DNA of 64,000 bases, taken from positions 868,001 to 932,000 of the forward strand of contig NC_057319.1 in the NCBI RefSeq assembly GCF_000687475.1, written 5' to 3'. The translations under genes and the position numbers were made by a program. How positions within the stretch are numbered: the first letter of the stretch is position 1; the number at the start of each line of letters is the position of its first letter. Below the pieces are notes generated by a model that had not been told where the DNA came from, searched no databases, and was given only the letters and a program-made list of their open reading frames with translations. This DNA is from Ustilaginoidea virens. Lineage: Eukaryota > Ascomycota > Sordariomycetes > Hypocreales > Clavicipitaceae. Shown here piece after piece: positions 1-11,144 of the stretch.

Positions 1-921
1 CTCCGCCCAGACCAGTCATGTACAGTTTCAAGTACCGACTACCTCTCTGCACAATTGTCATGCAAAGTTGGTGATGCACTCATGACGCATTCTTTCAACA
101 GCACGATGGGCAAATTCCAGCACGTTCCAGACCCTTGACACGCAGAAATATGCCGAGTATAAAAAGCCTCTTTTGCTCATGACTAGCCGCTGCTGCGCGC
201 TCGCCTACTTCCCAACCAAACGAGCAACACCTGGTTGGAGCAAAGCAAGCTTCAGCACAAGGGCCCCCTGCATCCCGAGAGGCTTTGCTTGAATCATGAA
301 CCCGGGTGCTATGGGCAACCGCGAGCCTCCCGGCTCCCTTGCCCTGGCCCCCGACGCATAACGCCTCTGCCTAGGCTGCGTCGTCTACATATTATATCAC
401 AACTGCCTGCCCTGGGGGGCGGCCCCCTTTTACCCGAGGGGGGCCGGCGAGGCCGTGTTATCCTTAGCCGCTGGGAGCCAAAGGGACCGACCGCTGGGCT
501 TGGCTGGCGGAAAACGCTGGACGGCGTCGCACGACGACTTCCTCATCTACTTGACTTTGGGGTATGGACAAGCGCTTGCTGCTTAGCCGGTAGCTGGGGC
601 CTGGCAATCTAATACGCTTCCATTCTCCGGCGAGACGGGGGAACAAGGAGGGAAAAAAAAAGAGTTGACGGGGTCATAAAAAAAAATCCAAGAAAAGAAA
701 AGAAAAGAAAAGAAAAGAAAAGACGCAGCCGAAGGCGGGAAAAGCCCAGCGCTGCCTCGTTATTTAACAGCCCAGCTGTCGCTGCCTACCGTGACCAACC
801 CGCGGCTTCCTCCTCGTCCTCTTGCTGCCCCCGCACCTGCCCGCGCTCGCCCGCACAGCACAACACCCACCACCACTCCTTGCCCGTCCCAGCCAGCTGC
901 CAGCCAGCCCGCCCGCCCGTC
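1..921. other. Intergenic and upstream region of the secreted-protein gene
   Basis: I see no convincing gene here. A TATA-like element (TATAAAAAG, 158-166) stands before an ATG at 179 that opens only a 38-codon frame with no recognisable product. A run of AAAAG repeats lies at about 690-723. A second TATA-like element (TATTTAA, 761-767) is placed about 155 bases before the ATG at 922 and may serve that gene. Confidence 0.5.
690..723. repeat. (AAAAG)n pentanucleotide repeat
   Basis: Perfect run of about seven AAAAG units, purine on the + strand, directly upstream of the TATA-like element of the secreted-protein gene. Confidence 0.9.
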
Positions 922-1641
922 ATGCGCCTCCACACCGCCCTCGCCGCCGCCCTCCTCCCCGCCGCGCACTCGGCCGCCGTCCCCGCCGCCGTCCCCGCCG
1001 CCGCCCCCGCCGCCGCCCCCGCCGCCCCCGGCTCCGGCGACCACCAGGTCCTCCACCCCCAGAGCGACTGGTCCAGCCGGAACTGCAAGGAGGGCACCTT
1101 CCTCCCCGGCGGCGCCGAGTGGCTCCTCGCCAGCGCCTCCTGCAGCGGCCGCGACTTCCCCAACTTCGCGGCCGTCTGCTCCAGCAGCCACGACTTCGGC
1201 AACCCCAGCGCCCGCACCATCATCTCCGGCAAGTGCCCCAAGGGCCAGGTCTGCCTGCAGTACCACTCGTACAGCCTGTACAGCCAGCCCATGTACGACG
1301 TCGCCTGCGGGCCCGCCGACCACATGATCCACTTCCCCGTCGACACGTACGCCCACGGCCCGCACTCCATGTGCGGGCCGGCCTGGACAAACGACAAGGA
1401 CCAGCACATGCATGCCAACTTTGTCATCAACATCTACAACGAGCACCAGACCGACATCGAGCCCGCCCCCTCCATCATTTACCTGGTCGGCGGGCGCGTC
1501 AAGGGCAGCTACCGCAACGAGGCCGTCATGCAGCAGCAGATTGATGTTCCGCCCCACGGCGCCGTCAAGGTGTGCGTCGGCGGCAAGCCGGGCCAGCTGC
1601 TGCACGTCAGGGCCGGCATGTATAATGTTTTCTGGAGCTAG
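922..1641 (+). CDS. Small secreted cysteine-rich protein (effector-like)
   Basis: Single-exon frame of 239 codons. The ATG at 922 is chosen over an in-frame ATG at 880 because it directly precedes a signal peptide (MRLHTALAAALLPAAHSA). A low-complexity Ala/Pro/Val spacer follows to about residue 37, then a compact domain with eight cysteines (in contexts NCKEG, SCSGR, VCSSS, KCPKGQVC, ACGPAD, MCGPAW, VCVGG), enough for four disulfides. The chain ends in MYNVFWS with no GPI signal or membrane span. I do not recognise the family; size, secretion and even cysteine count resemble fungal secreted effectors or surface proteins, which is inference only. High GC and strong third-position G/C bias support coding. 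A short tandem repeat follows the stop codon. Confidence 0.75.
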   Translation: MRLHTALAAALLPAAHSAAVPAAVPAAAPAAAPAAPGSGDHQVLHPQSDWSSRNCKEGTFLPGGAEWLLASASCSGRDFPNFAAVCSSSHDFGNPSARTIISGKCPKGQVCLQYHSYSLYSQPMYDVACGPADHMIHFPVDTYAHGPHSMCGPAWTNDKDQHMHANFVINIYNEHQTDIEPAPSIIYLVGGRVKGSYRNEAVMQQQIDVPPHGAVKVCVGGKPGQLLHVRAGMYNVFWS

Positions 1642-1667
1642 GTCGTCGGGACCGGGGGAAAGGTCAC

Positions 1668-1716
1668 GAGGAACGGCCACGAGGAACGGCCACGAAGGAA
1701 CGGCCACGAGGAAAAG
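1668..1716. repeat. Tandem repeat of about 13 bp, GAGGAACGGCCAC
   Basis: Three to four slightly variable copies of GAGGAACGGCCAC just downstream of the secreted-protein stop codon, in its probable 3' untranslated region. Confidence 0.8.
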
Positions 1717-2007
1717 GCCAAGACAGGGGGGTTGCCGCGTCCTGGACGTGGACGGTTTGTCATCATCCTGGCGGGTGCTGTCTTGGTTCAGCAGTCTAAG
1801 AGTTTTGGTATTCTGCCGTTGAACATTTTTTTCTTCTTTTTTTTTTCTTTCCCGGCAATCTAGAGTTTGGTAGTTCAGGCTGTACACATAGAGTATTCAA
1901 CCCAGTATGCAAACATGGGTGACCGACCAGACTTTTTGACTGTTACACAACGCCATGCTAGCCAACACAGTTCTCCCGGGCGCCTAAAAGGAAGCCAAAC
2001 CAAATCA

Positions 2008-2039
<32 letters not shown>

Positions 2040-2117
2040 GCCGCCGCGAAACGCTGTGCCGCGTCCAAAACAACCCCCTTCCGCTAGGCACATACTCCTT
2101 TCCCGTCGGTGGCCCCG

Positions 2118-4867
2118 TCACGCCGACGCTGCACCTCTTCTTCGACTGGCCCCGGCCCCGGCCCCCGTCCGTGGCGCTCTCAGAGTATACTTGGCAAAGG
2201 CGCGCGACAGCGCCTTCTTGCAGCTGAGTTTCTGGCTGCCCACAAAGCTGTCCACCGTGACTGCGATGGCACGGTCAATGTCCTGGGCCGAGCAGTACTC
2301 TGACAAGCGCATCCGGCAAAAGGCCTCGCTGATGCGGATGATTGCTTCCAGGTGACGGACCTGCGCCGCGTGTTAGTCTTTGGTGATTTACTCCCCAGGG
2401 CGCATCCGTCGATATCCTGGCAACTCACCGTGATGGGATAGGCCCCGGCGGCCAGGGATTCTCTCCTCATGTCGGCAAAGAGACGAGCCACCTTGTCCTC
2501 GTCCATCTGGAAGAGCTTGGGGTGGCACCGCTCGCGGGCGTACAGGATGTACTTGCGCAAAAGTTGCTGCGGGATCTCGCCCTCCTTGGTCGCGCCCGCA
2601 GCCGCAGCCGCAGCAGTGTCTGGCCATGTCTCGGCCCGGGCAGAAGAATCGCCCCCAGAAGCCGTGTCTTGCGTCTCGGACAGGGCGGCGGCATCGCGCT
2701 CAACCTGCATCGAGCCCTGTGCCGCCGTCCCACGCACGGGGTGGCTGCGACTGTGCGACGACACTATAAACCGGGCCAGTCGCCCATCCTCCTCCGGCTC
2801 CACCGTGTCTCGCACCACGCAGAGAATGTCGAACCGAGACAGGATCGGCTCCGTGAGGTTGACGTTGGCGGAAAAGGGCAGCGCAGAGTTGTATCGCCCC
2901 CCCTGGGGGTTGGCTGCGGCAATGATGCCGCATCGCGCCTGCAGCGTCGTCACGATCCCGCCCTTGGAGATGGAAATGGTCTGCTGCTCCATGGCTTCGT
3001 GTATCGAAGTTCGGTCCTGGTCGTTCATCTTGTCAAACTCGTCAATCAGGCAGGTGCCGCGGTCCGCCAGCACCAGCGCGCCCCCCTCGAGGGTCCATTC
3101 GCTCGTCAGCGGATCCCGGCGCACGCTGGCCGTCAACCCGACCGCGCTGGCTCCCTGGCCGGTGGCGAACACGGCTCTGTGGGCAGTCTTCTCCACGTAC
3201 TTGAGCACCTGAGACTTTGCCGTGCCGGGATCCCCCAGCAGCAGCACGTTGATGTCGCCGCGGACGTGATGCTGGCCCCGGGTGATCTTGGAGACGCCGC
3301 CAAAGAGCGACAGGGCCACCGCGGTCTTGATGTCGGTGTGGCCGTAAATGCTCGGCGCGATGGAATTGACAATCTTGTCCACAACATCGGCGTCCCGGGC
3401 AAGCTTTCGAATCTCCTGCTCGTCTTCCTCGGTCATGCGGAACCCGGCCAGCTGGTCGTGGGCCTTGATGACGTTGTTCGCTTCCAGGATGGTGGCAAAG
3501 ACCGGGAAGCCGTTTCGATTGTTCAGTTGCGCGTTGTAGCTGTTGCGGTAGATGCCCGTCACCTCAATCTCCTCGCCCGGCTTGGCCTTGTCGATGAGGT
3601 CCCACAGCAGGATGACCTCGCGAGTGCGCGGCAAGCGGCCGGCGGGGACGGTGCCCGGAGACTCCTGGAGCGTCAGCTTCTGGTAGTTGCGGTAGACCGT
3701 CTTTTCCGAGTTGAGCGTGAAGGGGCCGCGAGACTGGCAGCTCTGGCAGTACGTGATCTTGACCTCCACGTTGGACTCTTGCTGGAAAGGGCCAAGAGTC
3801 ACCCCGCACTTGGAGCAGTCGAACTTGACGTACTTGAGCTGCGGAAAGACGCCGCTCCGGCGCGTGACGACTCCGCTGACGCGCACGAGGCAATTCAGGT
3901 GGGACTGACGCAACTGGCGAAGGGTGTAGTGCACGGGCAGGTCAAATATGCGCACGTGAATCTCGGAGTGGATTTGGTCGTAGTCGGGATAGTGCAGCAG
4001 GACAACGTCCATGGCGACTTGGTCGAAGAGCTTCAGCATCTCGGCGGGGGCATTGGCCACAAAGTAAGCCAGGATGGCTTTACTTTCGGACAGGTGCTCG
4101 TACGAAACCTCGAGGGACTCGGCATTCATCTCGCCAAGAGCACGAATGCGGTTGCCGTACACCGAGGACCCGGAGGCGTCGGTGTACGAGGTCAAGAAGG
4201 CTCTAAACTCTCGCTTCACCGTTCTCTGGACCAGTGGTTCCGAGACCCACTCGGTGAGGTTCTCGGCCTTGACGTCGCCGAGAGCCTCTAACGACAGGTC
4301 TTCGTCCATGATGTCGGCGTCCATGGCATCGTCTGCGTCTTCGTCGTAGTGGCGGCGGCGGCGGCGCGGCTGCGCAGTCAAATCCAGGTCGGCGTCGTCT
4401 TCATCGCCGGGCAAGAAGGCCGCCGGGATTCTCTGCCGACGAGCAACTTCTCTGTCACGTCGAGCCAACTGGGCTTCGAGTCTTCGTCTGTGTCCCAGAT
4501 CCATGTCGTCAAAGTCGCCTTCGTCGTCAATGCCGACGCCTTCGTAGGCGTCATCCTCCCGAGACCTGTAATCAGCTTCGAACCCTTCTCGGAACAAGTC
4601 GACATCATCTTCGGCCATTTCGTCCACGTCGTCAAGGTCGTCCTGAATCTCTGGTTCATCCTCCACGTCGTCATCGTCTTCGATGCCATGCATATGGTCG
4701 AAGGGCGCTGGGGGCGAAGAAGGCATTGGGCTGGATGCAAGCCCAGCAGGGGATGCAACATCATCGCCTGCATTTCTTGGGCGCTTTCGGCCCGATCGTG
4801 GACCAGCTCCTCGGTTGCCCGAGGTCGGGTTATCGCCAAGGGGGGAACTTGAGGCATCGGTTAGCAC
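2118..4867 (-). CDS. mcm2: DNA replication licensing factor MCM2 (5' end unresolved)
   Basis: Subunit of the hexameric MCM2-7 replicative helicase. Order seen: acidic serine-rich N-terminus with an RKR patch and a long Asp/Glu stretch, typical of MCM2; zinc finger C-x2-C-x19-C-x2-C (CSKC...CQSC); MCM AAA+ core with Walker A GDPGTAKSQ, Walker B DEFDKMNDQDRTS and arginine finger SRFD. The phrases VVTRRSGVFPQLKYVKF and LTASVRRDPLTSEWTLEGG point to MCM2 rather than MCM4. One intron near the 3' end, 2361-2428 (GTGAGT...GCAG), joins ...YPIT to VRHLEAIIRI; the stop codon is at 2118. The 5' end is unclear: MCM2-like sequence starts at about 4867, just after a possible acceptor (TTGCAG), while the first in-frame ATG is at 4726. 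A short upstream exon is likely; the frame remains open to 5212 but begins with GTG there. Confidence 0.93.
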
Positions 4868-5846
4868 CTGCAAGACGGGGGTTGTTGGGGGGAAGAGCGG
4901 AAGAACACATGCCTCATCGCCTCGTTTGCTCCTCCCGCAGGTGACAATTCGTTTCTTCCAACTTAAAGAGGTCGGGTCATTTATGTCATTGGGCGTCAAT
5001 TTCGGCAAAGGCCTAGGGACAAATCGGCGGGGTGATTTTGAGCAGGTGAGCCAAGTGAGGGGGGACGAAGTTTCTAACAAAGAACGAGAGGGGAGCTGCA
5101 GCTGCCACTTGGCGCCAGCGTGCGCACGGCAAAACGCAAAACGCGGAAAAGTCGCGTAAAGTGGGTGACTGCCGGATTGGCACCGGTTGACGCGTAAAGT
5201 GTCTGGTGCCACAAATAGCTGCGTCTACCGTCTAGGACGTCTCCCCCCCACTCACTCGCACCTTCCCCAATAAACACAATGCCATGCTGCCCCAGCCGAT
5301 TTTCCCCATACAGTACATGTACCGAGTACCAATCCGTCTTTTGCATAAACCCGTGCCTCCTTTACCCTCCCTACATGTCGTGATTCGCAACCTGGGTCGT
5401 GATACCATCCTCGCTGCCGAAACGGACAACACTCAGCTGCGAACGCCTTGGCTGGGGATACGATCATGGCCGTGCATGCGAAACACACCAATGGCTGGAG
5501 TCAATGCCTTGGCGAGGCTTGATGTGTGTGCATCCGTGACAGCCGTTGCCATTCGCTGCCCTGAATGATCGAATCTCGACCTCATCTAGCAAAGCCAGCC
5601 AGCGCGTACTCCGTGCCATGCATGTCATGATTGATTGGATCGCAATGCATACTCATTGTTGTGGCAAGCCCGAGTTCAGGCCGCAATGTTGTTGGGGTAT
5701 CTACTACAAACAGGAAATGAAGCCCCTGAAAAGGTGAAATTTTGGACATGTTCCCATCGATACGCCTTCCAAGCCCAAACGCCCCTTTTCGTCGCCCCTT
5801 GGTTCCCGTAAATATCAATGTCTGCCAAAGTCGAGGCATGCAGTCA
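4868..5846. other. Intergenic region between MCM2 and the Zn2Cys6 gene
   Basis: Holds the presumed MCM2 promoter and possibly its first exon. From 5200 to 5846 I see no convincing gene; the terminal part should carry the 3' untranslated region of the transcription-factor gene that ends at 5847. Confidence 0.4.
5141..5195. promoter_or_regulatory. MluI cell-cycle box and near-copies upstream of MCM2
   Basis: ACGCGT, the core of the MBF-bound MCB element that drives G1/S genes in yeasts, occurs at 5190-5195. Related CGCG cores lie at 5141 (ACGCGG) and 5152 (TCGCGT). In yeasts MCM and other replication genes use such boxes, so these probably belong to the minus-strand MCM2 promoter. The function is inferred from motif and position. 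Confidence 0.5.
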
Positions 5847-8840
5847 TCAAGAAGCCCAAGCGGATTGTTCATCGTCGTCGTCGTCGTCTTCTTCTTCATG
5901 TGGCTGGCTTTCATATCGATGGTCCGGCAAGTCCATCGTATTCTCCTTGAATGCGAAACCAAACGTCTCAATGCCCTTCTCCCCTCCAAAGGCACCACTC
6001 AAGGCGCCTTGGGGTTTGCTCTCCTTACCAGCTCGAAGCCAAGCCTGGATTTTCAACGCCACTGTTGCAATTTCCGAGGCAACATGCCAATTCTCCGTGC
6101 CCATGTAGGTGAACGTCGTAACCGTCAGCGTCTTGACCATTCTGGCGTGGATGGTTGTGTGACAAAGAGGCCCAATCGCAATCGTCATCCAGGCGTATAT
6201 GCCGCTGAGGGAGGACCATTTGTCCAAACCTGCAGCCCACGCCATGCTCCAGATCCTGATAAACTCTGCCTCGGTACATACGTCCTTTGTGGGGAGTCTT
6301 TCAAGAATAGCCCTTGCCCAGACGACGGCCGTCAAGCGCACCGTCACATACACCATGTCGGGCGGATCTTCAGTTGAGGACCTCGTGGTAACCAAACTTG
6401 CTCCGTGAGATTTTTTAGATGACACAATCGTGTCTTCACCTCCTACCCGCTTTCTCTTCTGTCCCGTGAAAACTGGGGCATTATCGCGGTCGCCATTCGA
6501 CTCCAGGAGCACTTGGTCAGGCAGTTGGTTAAGGAATGAAAGCAGCGAGGCTGCCAGGCTGCTTACTTCGTGGACTTTTGCGATTCCTGCGTCCTCTGGT
6601 AAATCATAGACAGCTTGCATCAGAACGCGCGTACCATCCAGTATCTCGGCAGTGCGCTTGTGTAGCCGCAAGGACGACGAGGGAATCAGAAAGGGTGGAC
6701 AATTGAAGAGCAAAGGAGAGTTGAAATTGACCTGCAGGGGGGCGTGGAAAGGGTCGTCATATTCGAATCCCGGTTGACCGAATATTACTGGATCTGTGTT
6801 GTGACACAAGGCAATGACAGCATCGTTACTTTCAAGAGTGTCAGTTCACCGGCTTCGAGAAAACCATCAAGCAAAGAAAACAAGCACGCACAGAGCGGGC
6901 TTAAATGATGAAAGCAGAGACGCGACAACCTGAATTGGGTGGGAACAAAGAAGGGAAAGAGAGTGGAAAGGGTGTCAACATACAGCAGGGCGATTTTGCT
7001 CGTACAGCCCTCCATACCTAGATCCCGACAACCCCCCCTAAGCTGAATCATTTTCCGGAACCCACTCATATGAGCGTGTAGTTCCTCTGTGCTACTCCAG
7101 TACCACGAGGTCAGTATCAGTTGGGTGACGGCCAGGATGGCCGAATCGCCGGTACATAACGTAGGCGAGCTGATGTACTCGTTGAGCATTTTCGTCACTG
7201 TAGCCCGGTGGATGTGGAGAAGCGTCTTTGGAAGTAGCCCAGTTTCGTTGAGAAAACTGGCCGTGGTGCATAGTATGACATGTAGGACAAGCCGGTCTTG
7301 TATTGAAAATGGTATCCAATGTTTCATGAATCTGTTGTTGGGTTGTGGTCGGCCATCAAGCGAGACTTTGAACCGGCTGAGTAGTTGCAAGTCTACGCGC
7401 TGGGTTATTTTCTGGATGGGTCGAGTGCAAAGCGGCCGTCAAGACTTACGAGTGCGGACTAGTTCTTTATTCATTCTGGTTGGCGCCATGGGAAGCCGTT
7501 GAATCTGGTCGTCGAAACTGGATATGTCATGGCTTGGTTGATTTCGTGCGTGGAGGGCTCGAATTAATTGCATGCCATCAATTTCCCACTCGTCTTGTAC
7601 GATACGGTTGGCCACTCTTAACCGTGTTTGCAAGATGAACTGAACCAGTTCGATGAGAGTCTGTTGCTTCAACAATCCTGTTTTGTCGCGAAACCTCATC
7701 ACGAACGGTTTGTCCCCTGCCCACGGTTCATCCTCCATTGAATACACTGGCCGTTTGCGATGAGTAAGTCGAAATGTTTTTGGCAGGACATGCGTGTGTA
7801 TACCGGACACGTCGTCAACGGCAACCCCCAAGTCCACCTTGCCCTCAACTTCGATGATTGCGTCATGGATAGAGTCCATGTCAAGGTGAGAATAGAGCCC
7901 ACCGCCGCCTGCTTGTGTGGAATGTTCTCTCCTTGGTGGAGATGCCCATCTCGGTCTGAAAAAGGTCATCTGTTAGCACCGAGTACCCCGGATTTGTCTG
8001 TTATACAGCCGATTCAGTGCGCTGAGCTGAGTCTTTTTTAAATTGCCCAGCAGGGACCTCGGACCTTGGCATGGGTAGGGACCAGGCGAAAGATTTGGTT
8101 GTGTTTGGTTTCGGGCTGAAATGGGAGGAAAAGAAATACCTTTTTATTTTGCTCGCACCGTACTCGCAAACAGGCTGTGGGAAGCGTCGAGCGCAGTTTG
8201 AACAAGGATGTGTCAGTGAACACTACGAGATTGTTCCAAGAAAAATGTTAGCACAGGGGAGTTCTCAGTGTATTCGACTGCACTCTCATGTCGAATGCAG
8301 TCGAGTAATCTGCAGCAAGATGTGGGGGAATAAATCAAAGCAGCTGACGGCTTCTTTTGCTTTTTTCTGCATGTCAAGGAACATTGTCAAAAGCATCATC
8401 GAAAAGCTCTTCATGGTGTTTTCGAGGCATTCGGCACTGCAAGTCCACCCAGCCCCCATTGCGGCTGGGTCCCCTGGAGACCATGATGACAAGGGAATGA
8501 AATGCACGATGGTGCTCGAAAGCTGAGAGCATGCCCAGAGCCTTGGAAGTGGTTGGGTCAGATGATCTGCCAGGTCCAGTCCTTATCCCCACGCTCTAGG
8601 CAAACCGACGAAGCGCTGGACTGGACCTTGAGTCAAGAGCAGACGTATTCCGTCTCCAAGGAAACGAAATTTGGTAGGATGTGATTGGAGCGAACTGACC
8701 TTTTGTTTTCGCCTCCGACATTCTCTGCACGCTGAAGGGGATCTAGTTTTGAAGGCTATGCCGCGATCCGAGGCCGAAGGGGTTGTCTGTTGCTTTGTGT
8801 GCGGCTGGAACTCGTGCATCTGCAAGCTGTCGGAGCTCAT
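5847..8840 (-). CDS. Zn2Cys6 transcription factor with fungal-specific C-terminal domain
   Basis: Predicted nuclear regulator of 739 aa in five exons: 8840-8700, 8222-8140, 7955-7450, 7392-6850, 6793-5847. All introns are GT-AG and the exons total exactly 740 codons with the stop. The zinc cluster is split by intron 1 and reads C38-x2-C41-x6-C48-x5-C54-x2-C57-x8-C66, a canonical Zn2Cys6 pattern followed by the frequent RRFPQPVCEY stretch. The middle and C-terminal parts (for example LVLHVILCTTASFLNETG and TQLILTSWYWSSTEELH) look like the Fungal_trans_2 (PF11951) family. The protein ends in an acidic tail EEEDDDDDDE. The ATG at 8840 (MSSDSLQ) is the only suitable start before the cluster. Target genes are unknown. 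It lies in tandem with MCM2, but I see no functional link. Confidence 0.88.
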
Positions 8841-11144
8841 TCTGACCAAGAGCAGCTGAGCAGCTACTGGCAATCTCCTCAGCCAGACTTGGTTCAGCAG
8901 TCAGCAGAAGGGAGTGGAGGGTTTGAGAGACCGAGAAATGGGAAACCCCCGATCTGAATCACTTCCGAAGCCCTTGCCAGATGAGCGAATTTGCAGCGTC
9001 CGCAAGCAGCCGGACCCAACACCACAGCCCAGTTTCAGTTTCAATAAAGCCTACTCGGTGCTGAGGCTGTAGAGGTGGACCCCCGAGTATTACAGATTTG
9101 CCAACCGATGACAGATCAAACCAAGGGGAACGATGGATAAAGATGCAGACGCATGCGCAGCCTAGTTCGAGCGCGCTAGGCAGCTTCTCTCTCTAGGTGA
9201 AAATAAAACAGAATATGGGGGACAAAACCCATTGGTTATGTGTGTCGAGCGAGAGGTGGTGAGGTTCGGCAAAGGGGGGGGGGGGGGGTGTTCGGACTGA
9301 AAAAGGACGTCAGCCAGATTAGTTGAGCAGCGTCCCGGCCGGGCCAAAGCCCTGCGAATTTTCTTTGCCCGATGCTGAGGCTTATTATTGTTAGGCCAGT
9401 TTTGCTTACTTCATAGGTAGTTTGCTTCGCTGTCACAACTGAGGGATGGCGGACGGGCGGCGGGCGGGCGGATGCCCTGGCTTGTGACTGGCCCGCCGGA
9501 TCCCTGCATCATTTCAAGCGAAGCTTGAGTTGAGTTAGGTCGCGGGGGTACGGAATGGGACGTCGTCCAATGAAGATGGAAATGGGGAGGGCCACTGTCT
9601 GGTAGAAGTGGGTGTTGGAGGCGATTGAGAAAGCCAAATAAGCTTCAAGCTGTACGTACGGGACTAGTCGGTACTGCCGTCCAGTACGGAGTACGTACCA
9701 GACACAGACAGTACGTTGGTTGTTTCAAAATCCCGGCATCCTGTGCGAGTCAAACAGGAAGGAGCGAGAAGGCCTGTGCGCCTCTTCAGTTTTCAAATGC
9801 TTCTTTAATGGGCCGGCCCATCCATCTCCTCGGTATGGAATGTGAGCCCGGGCTCATGGGGCAGTACGGAGTAACATCCTGTGATTCCTGTTCCGAAAAG
9901 TCCCGGTGCGCTAACAAAGTTTGTGACGGAAAGACTCGCGGGCCCTTTCCAAATATCCGCTCATTTACTCCGTAGCATTGTTTCCGGTCCCGCGGAATCG
10001 ACTTTTAAGCGAGCCATCAGGTCGATGCCACGCGTCGTCGAGCGAGCCATGACATGAGCGCCCCTTGGCCAGTTCCATTTTTTTTTCCCTTTTTGTCCTT
10101 TTTTTCCCTTTTTACCCCTGTTTCCCCCCTTTTTTTTTTTCAGCATTGCTAACGGAAGTATCCGGATAGAAGTACCAGCCGGGAAGAAAAATAGCCCTCG
10201 CGGGTGCCGACTTGAATCCACTTGTTTTATTGCCGCTAGTGCTCGGGTTGGGGGGACGAGGCCTGCAGACCTGTTTCAAAATAACGTCTAGCCCGGCGGG
10301 TTCCATTTCGGAGATAACGCACTTTATTGGGAGGGTTGCAAAAGTGGCTTGCGCAAGTGGCTGCACCCCATCTCAAAAGTCTCATTTCTCAGAAATTGCG
10401 TCCGGGACAAACCCACGATGGCTGTGGCAATGGCACATGGATAGCCAGCCAGTCAACTGATCAGCTCCCTTTGTACACGCACGCATGCGAGCATCGATGA
10501 AAACCCAAACACGCAAAAGACGCATTGTGGCATGTAGAAAAGCAACGCCCGACGCGACGAAGCGCAGGTGTAGCAATAAATACCCCTTGCTCTTGTTGGT
10601 GTTGCGATGCGATGTTCGTGAGCACCTCAGGCCGAGGTCAATAGGCGCAAGACCGACAATACATGCTGCTGTCCGTAATCAGACGAAACTCAACCCAACC
10701 TTCAAGAGGGCCCGTGACACGTCACTTAGGCCCGATGACCGAATCCGCTCGAAATAGCGAAAGAGTAGGAAAGAAGCAGCGCCTCGAAGGTAGCTAGCTA
10801 TCCATGGGCCGGCCATCCACCGTAGCTATGTATAAAACACATCACCGTGCCCGAATTGTGTCCCCTGTCCCCTAGCGTACGGTACTGTAGCCAACTCTAC
10901 ATGCATTCAATATCTCAACTACAGCTCCTTCTCCGCGAGTCAGCCAAACCCTTGGTATCGACAACTTGGCCCAAAACTTGCACTCTCGGCGTAGATGCCT
11001 GGAGCCCCAATAGCAACGCCCACGCCCGATGCTCCAGTCAAAACAGCGAAATCAAGTACCACTTTGTCAACAAACCCTTGGTTTCATAGACGTGAAAAGA
11101 AAAAATAGGGACAAGGAAAGATTGCTCGAATACAAGAGAGGGTT
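8841..11144. other. Intergenic region, 2.3 kb
   Basis: No supported gene. It contains a run of 15 G (9274-9288), three exact copies of the dispersed 9-mer TACGGAGTA/TACTCCGTA (9685, 9865, 9966) and T-rich tracts around 10080-10140. The 5' part should hold the Zn2Cys6 gene promoter; the last few hundred bases are probably the 3' region of the patatin gene. Confidence 0.5.
9274..9288. repeat. poly(G) tract, 15 bp
   Basis: Uninterrupted G run in intergenic DNA, one of eight G/C runs of at least 15 in the window. Confidence 0.95.

Noticed and set aside
235..612. 125-codon frame downstream of a TATA-like box
   Set aside because: It starts with TTG, has no recognisable domain, and its composition looks non-coding.
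2180..5212. MCM2 frame read as 1010 residues from 5212
   Set aside because: The first codon is GTG, the upstream part covers the MCB promoter site, and the last 80 residues come from reading through the 2361-2428 intron.
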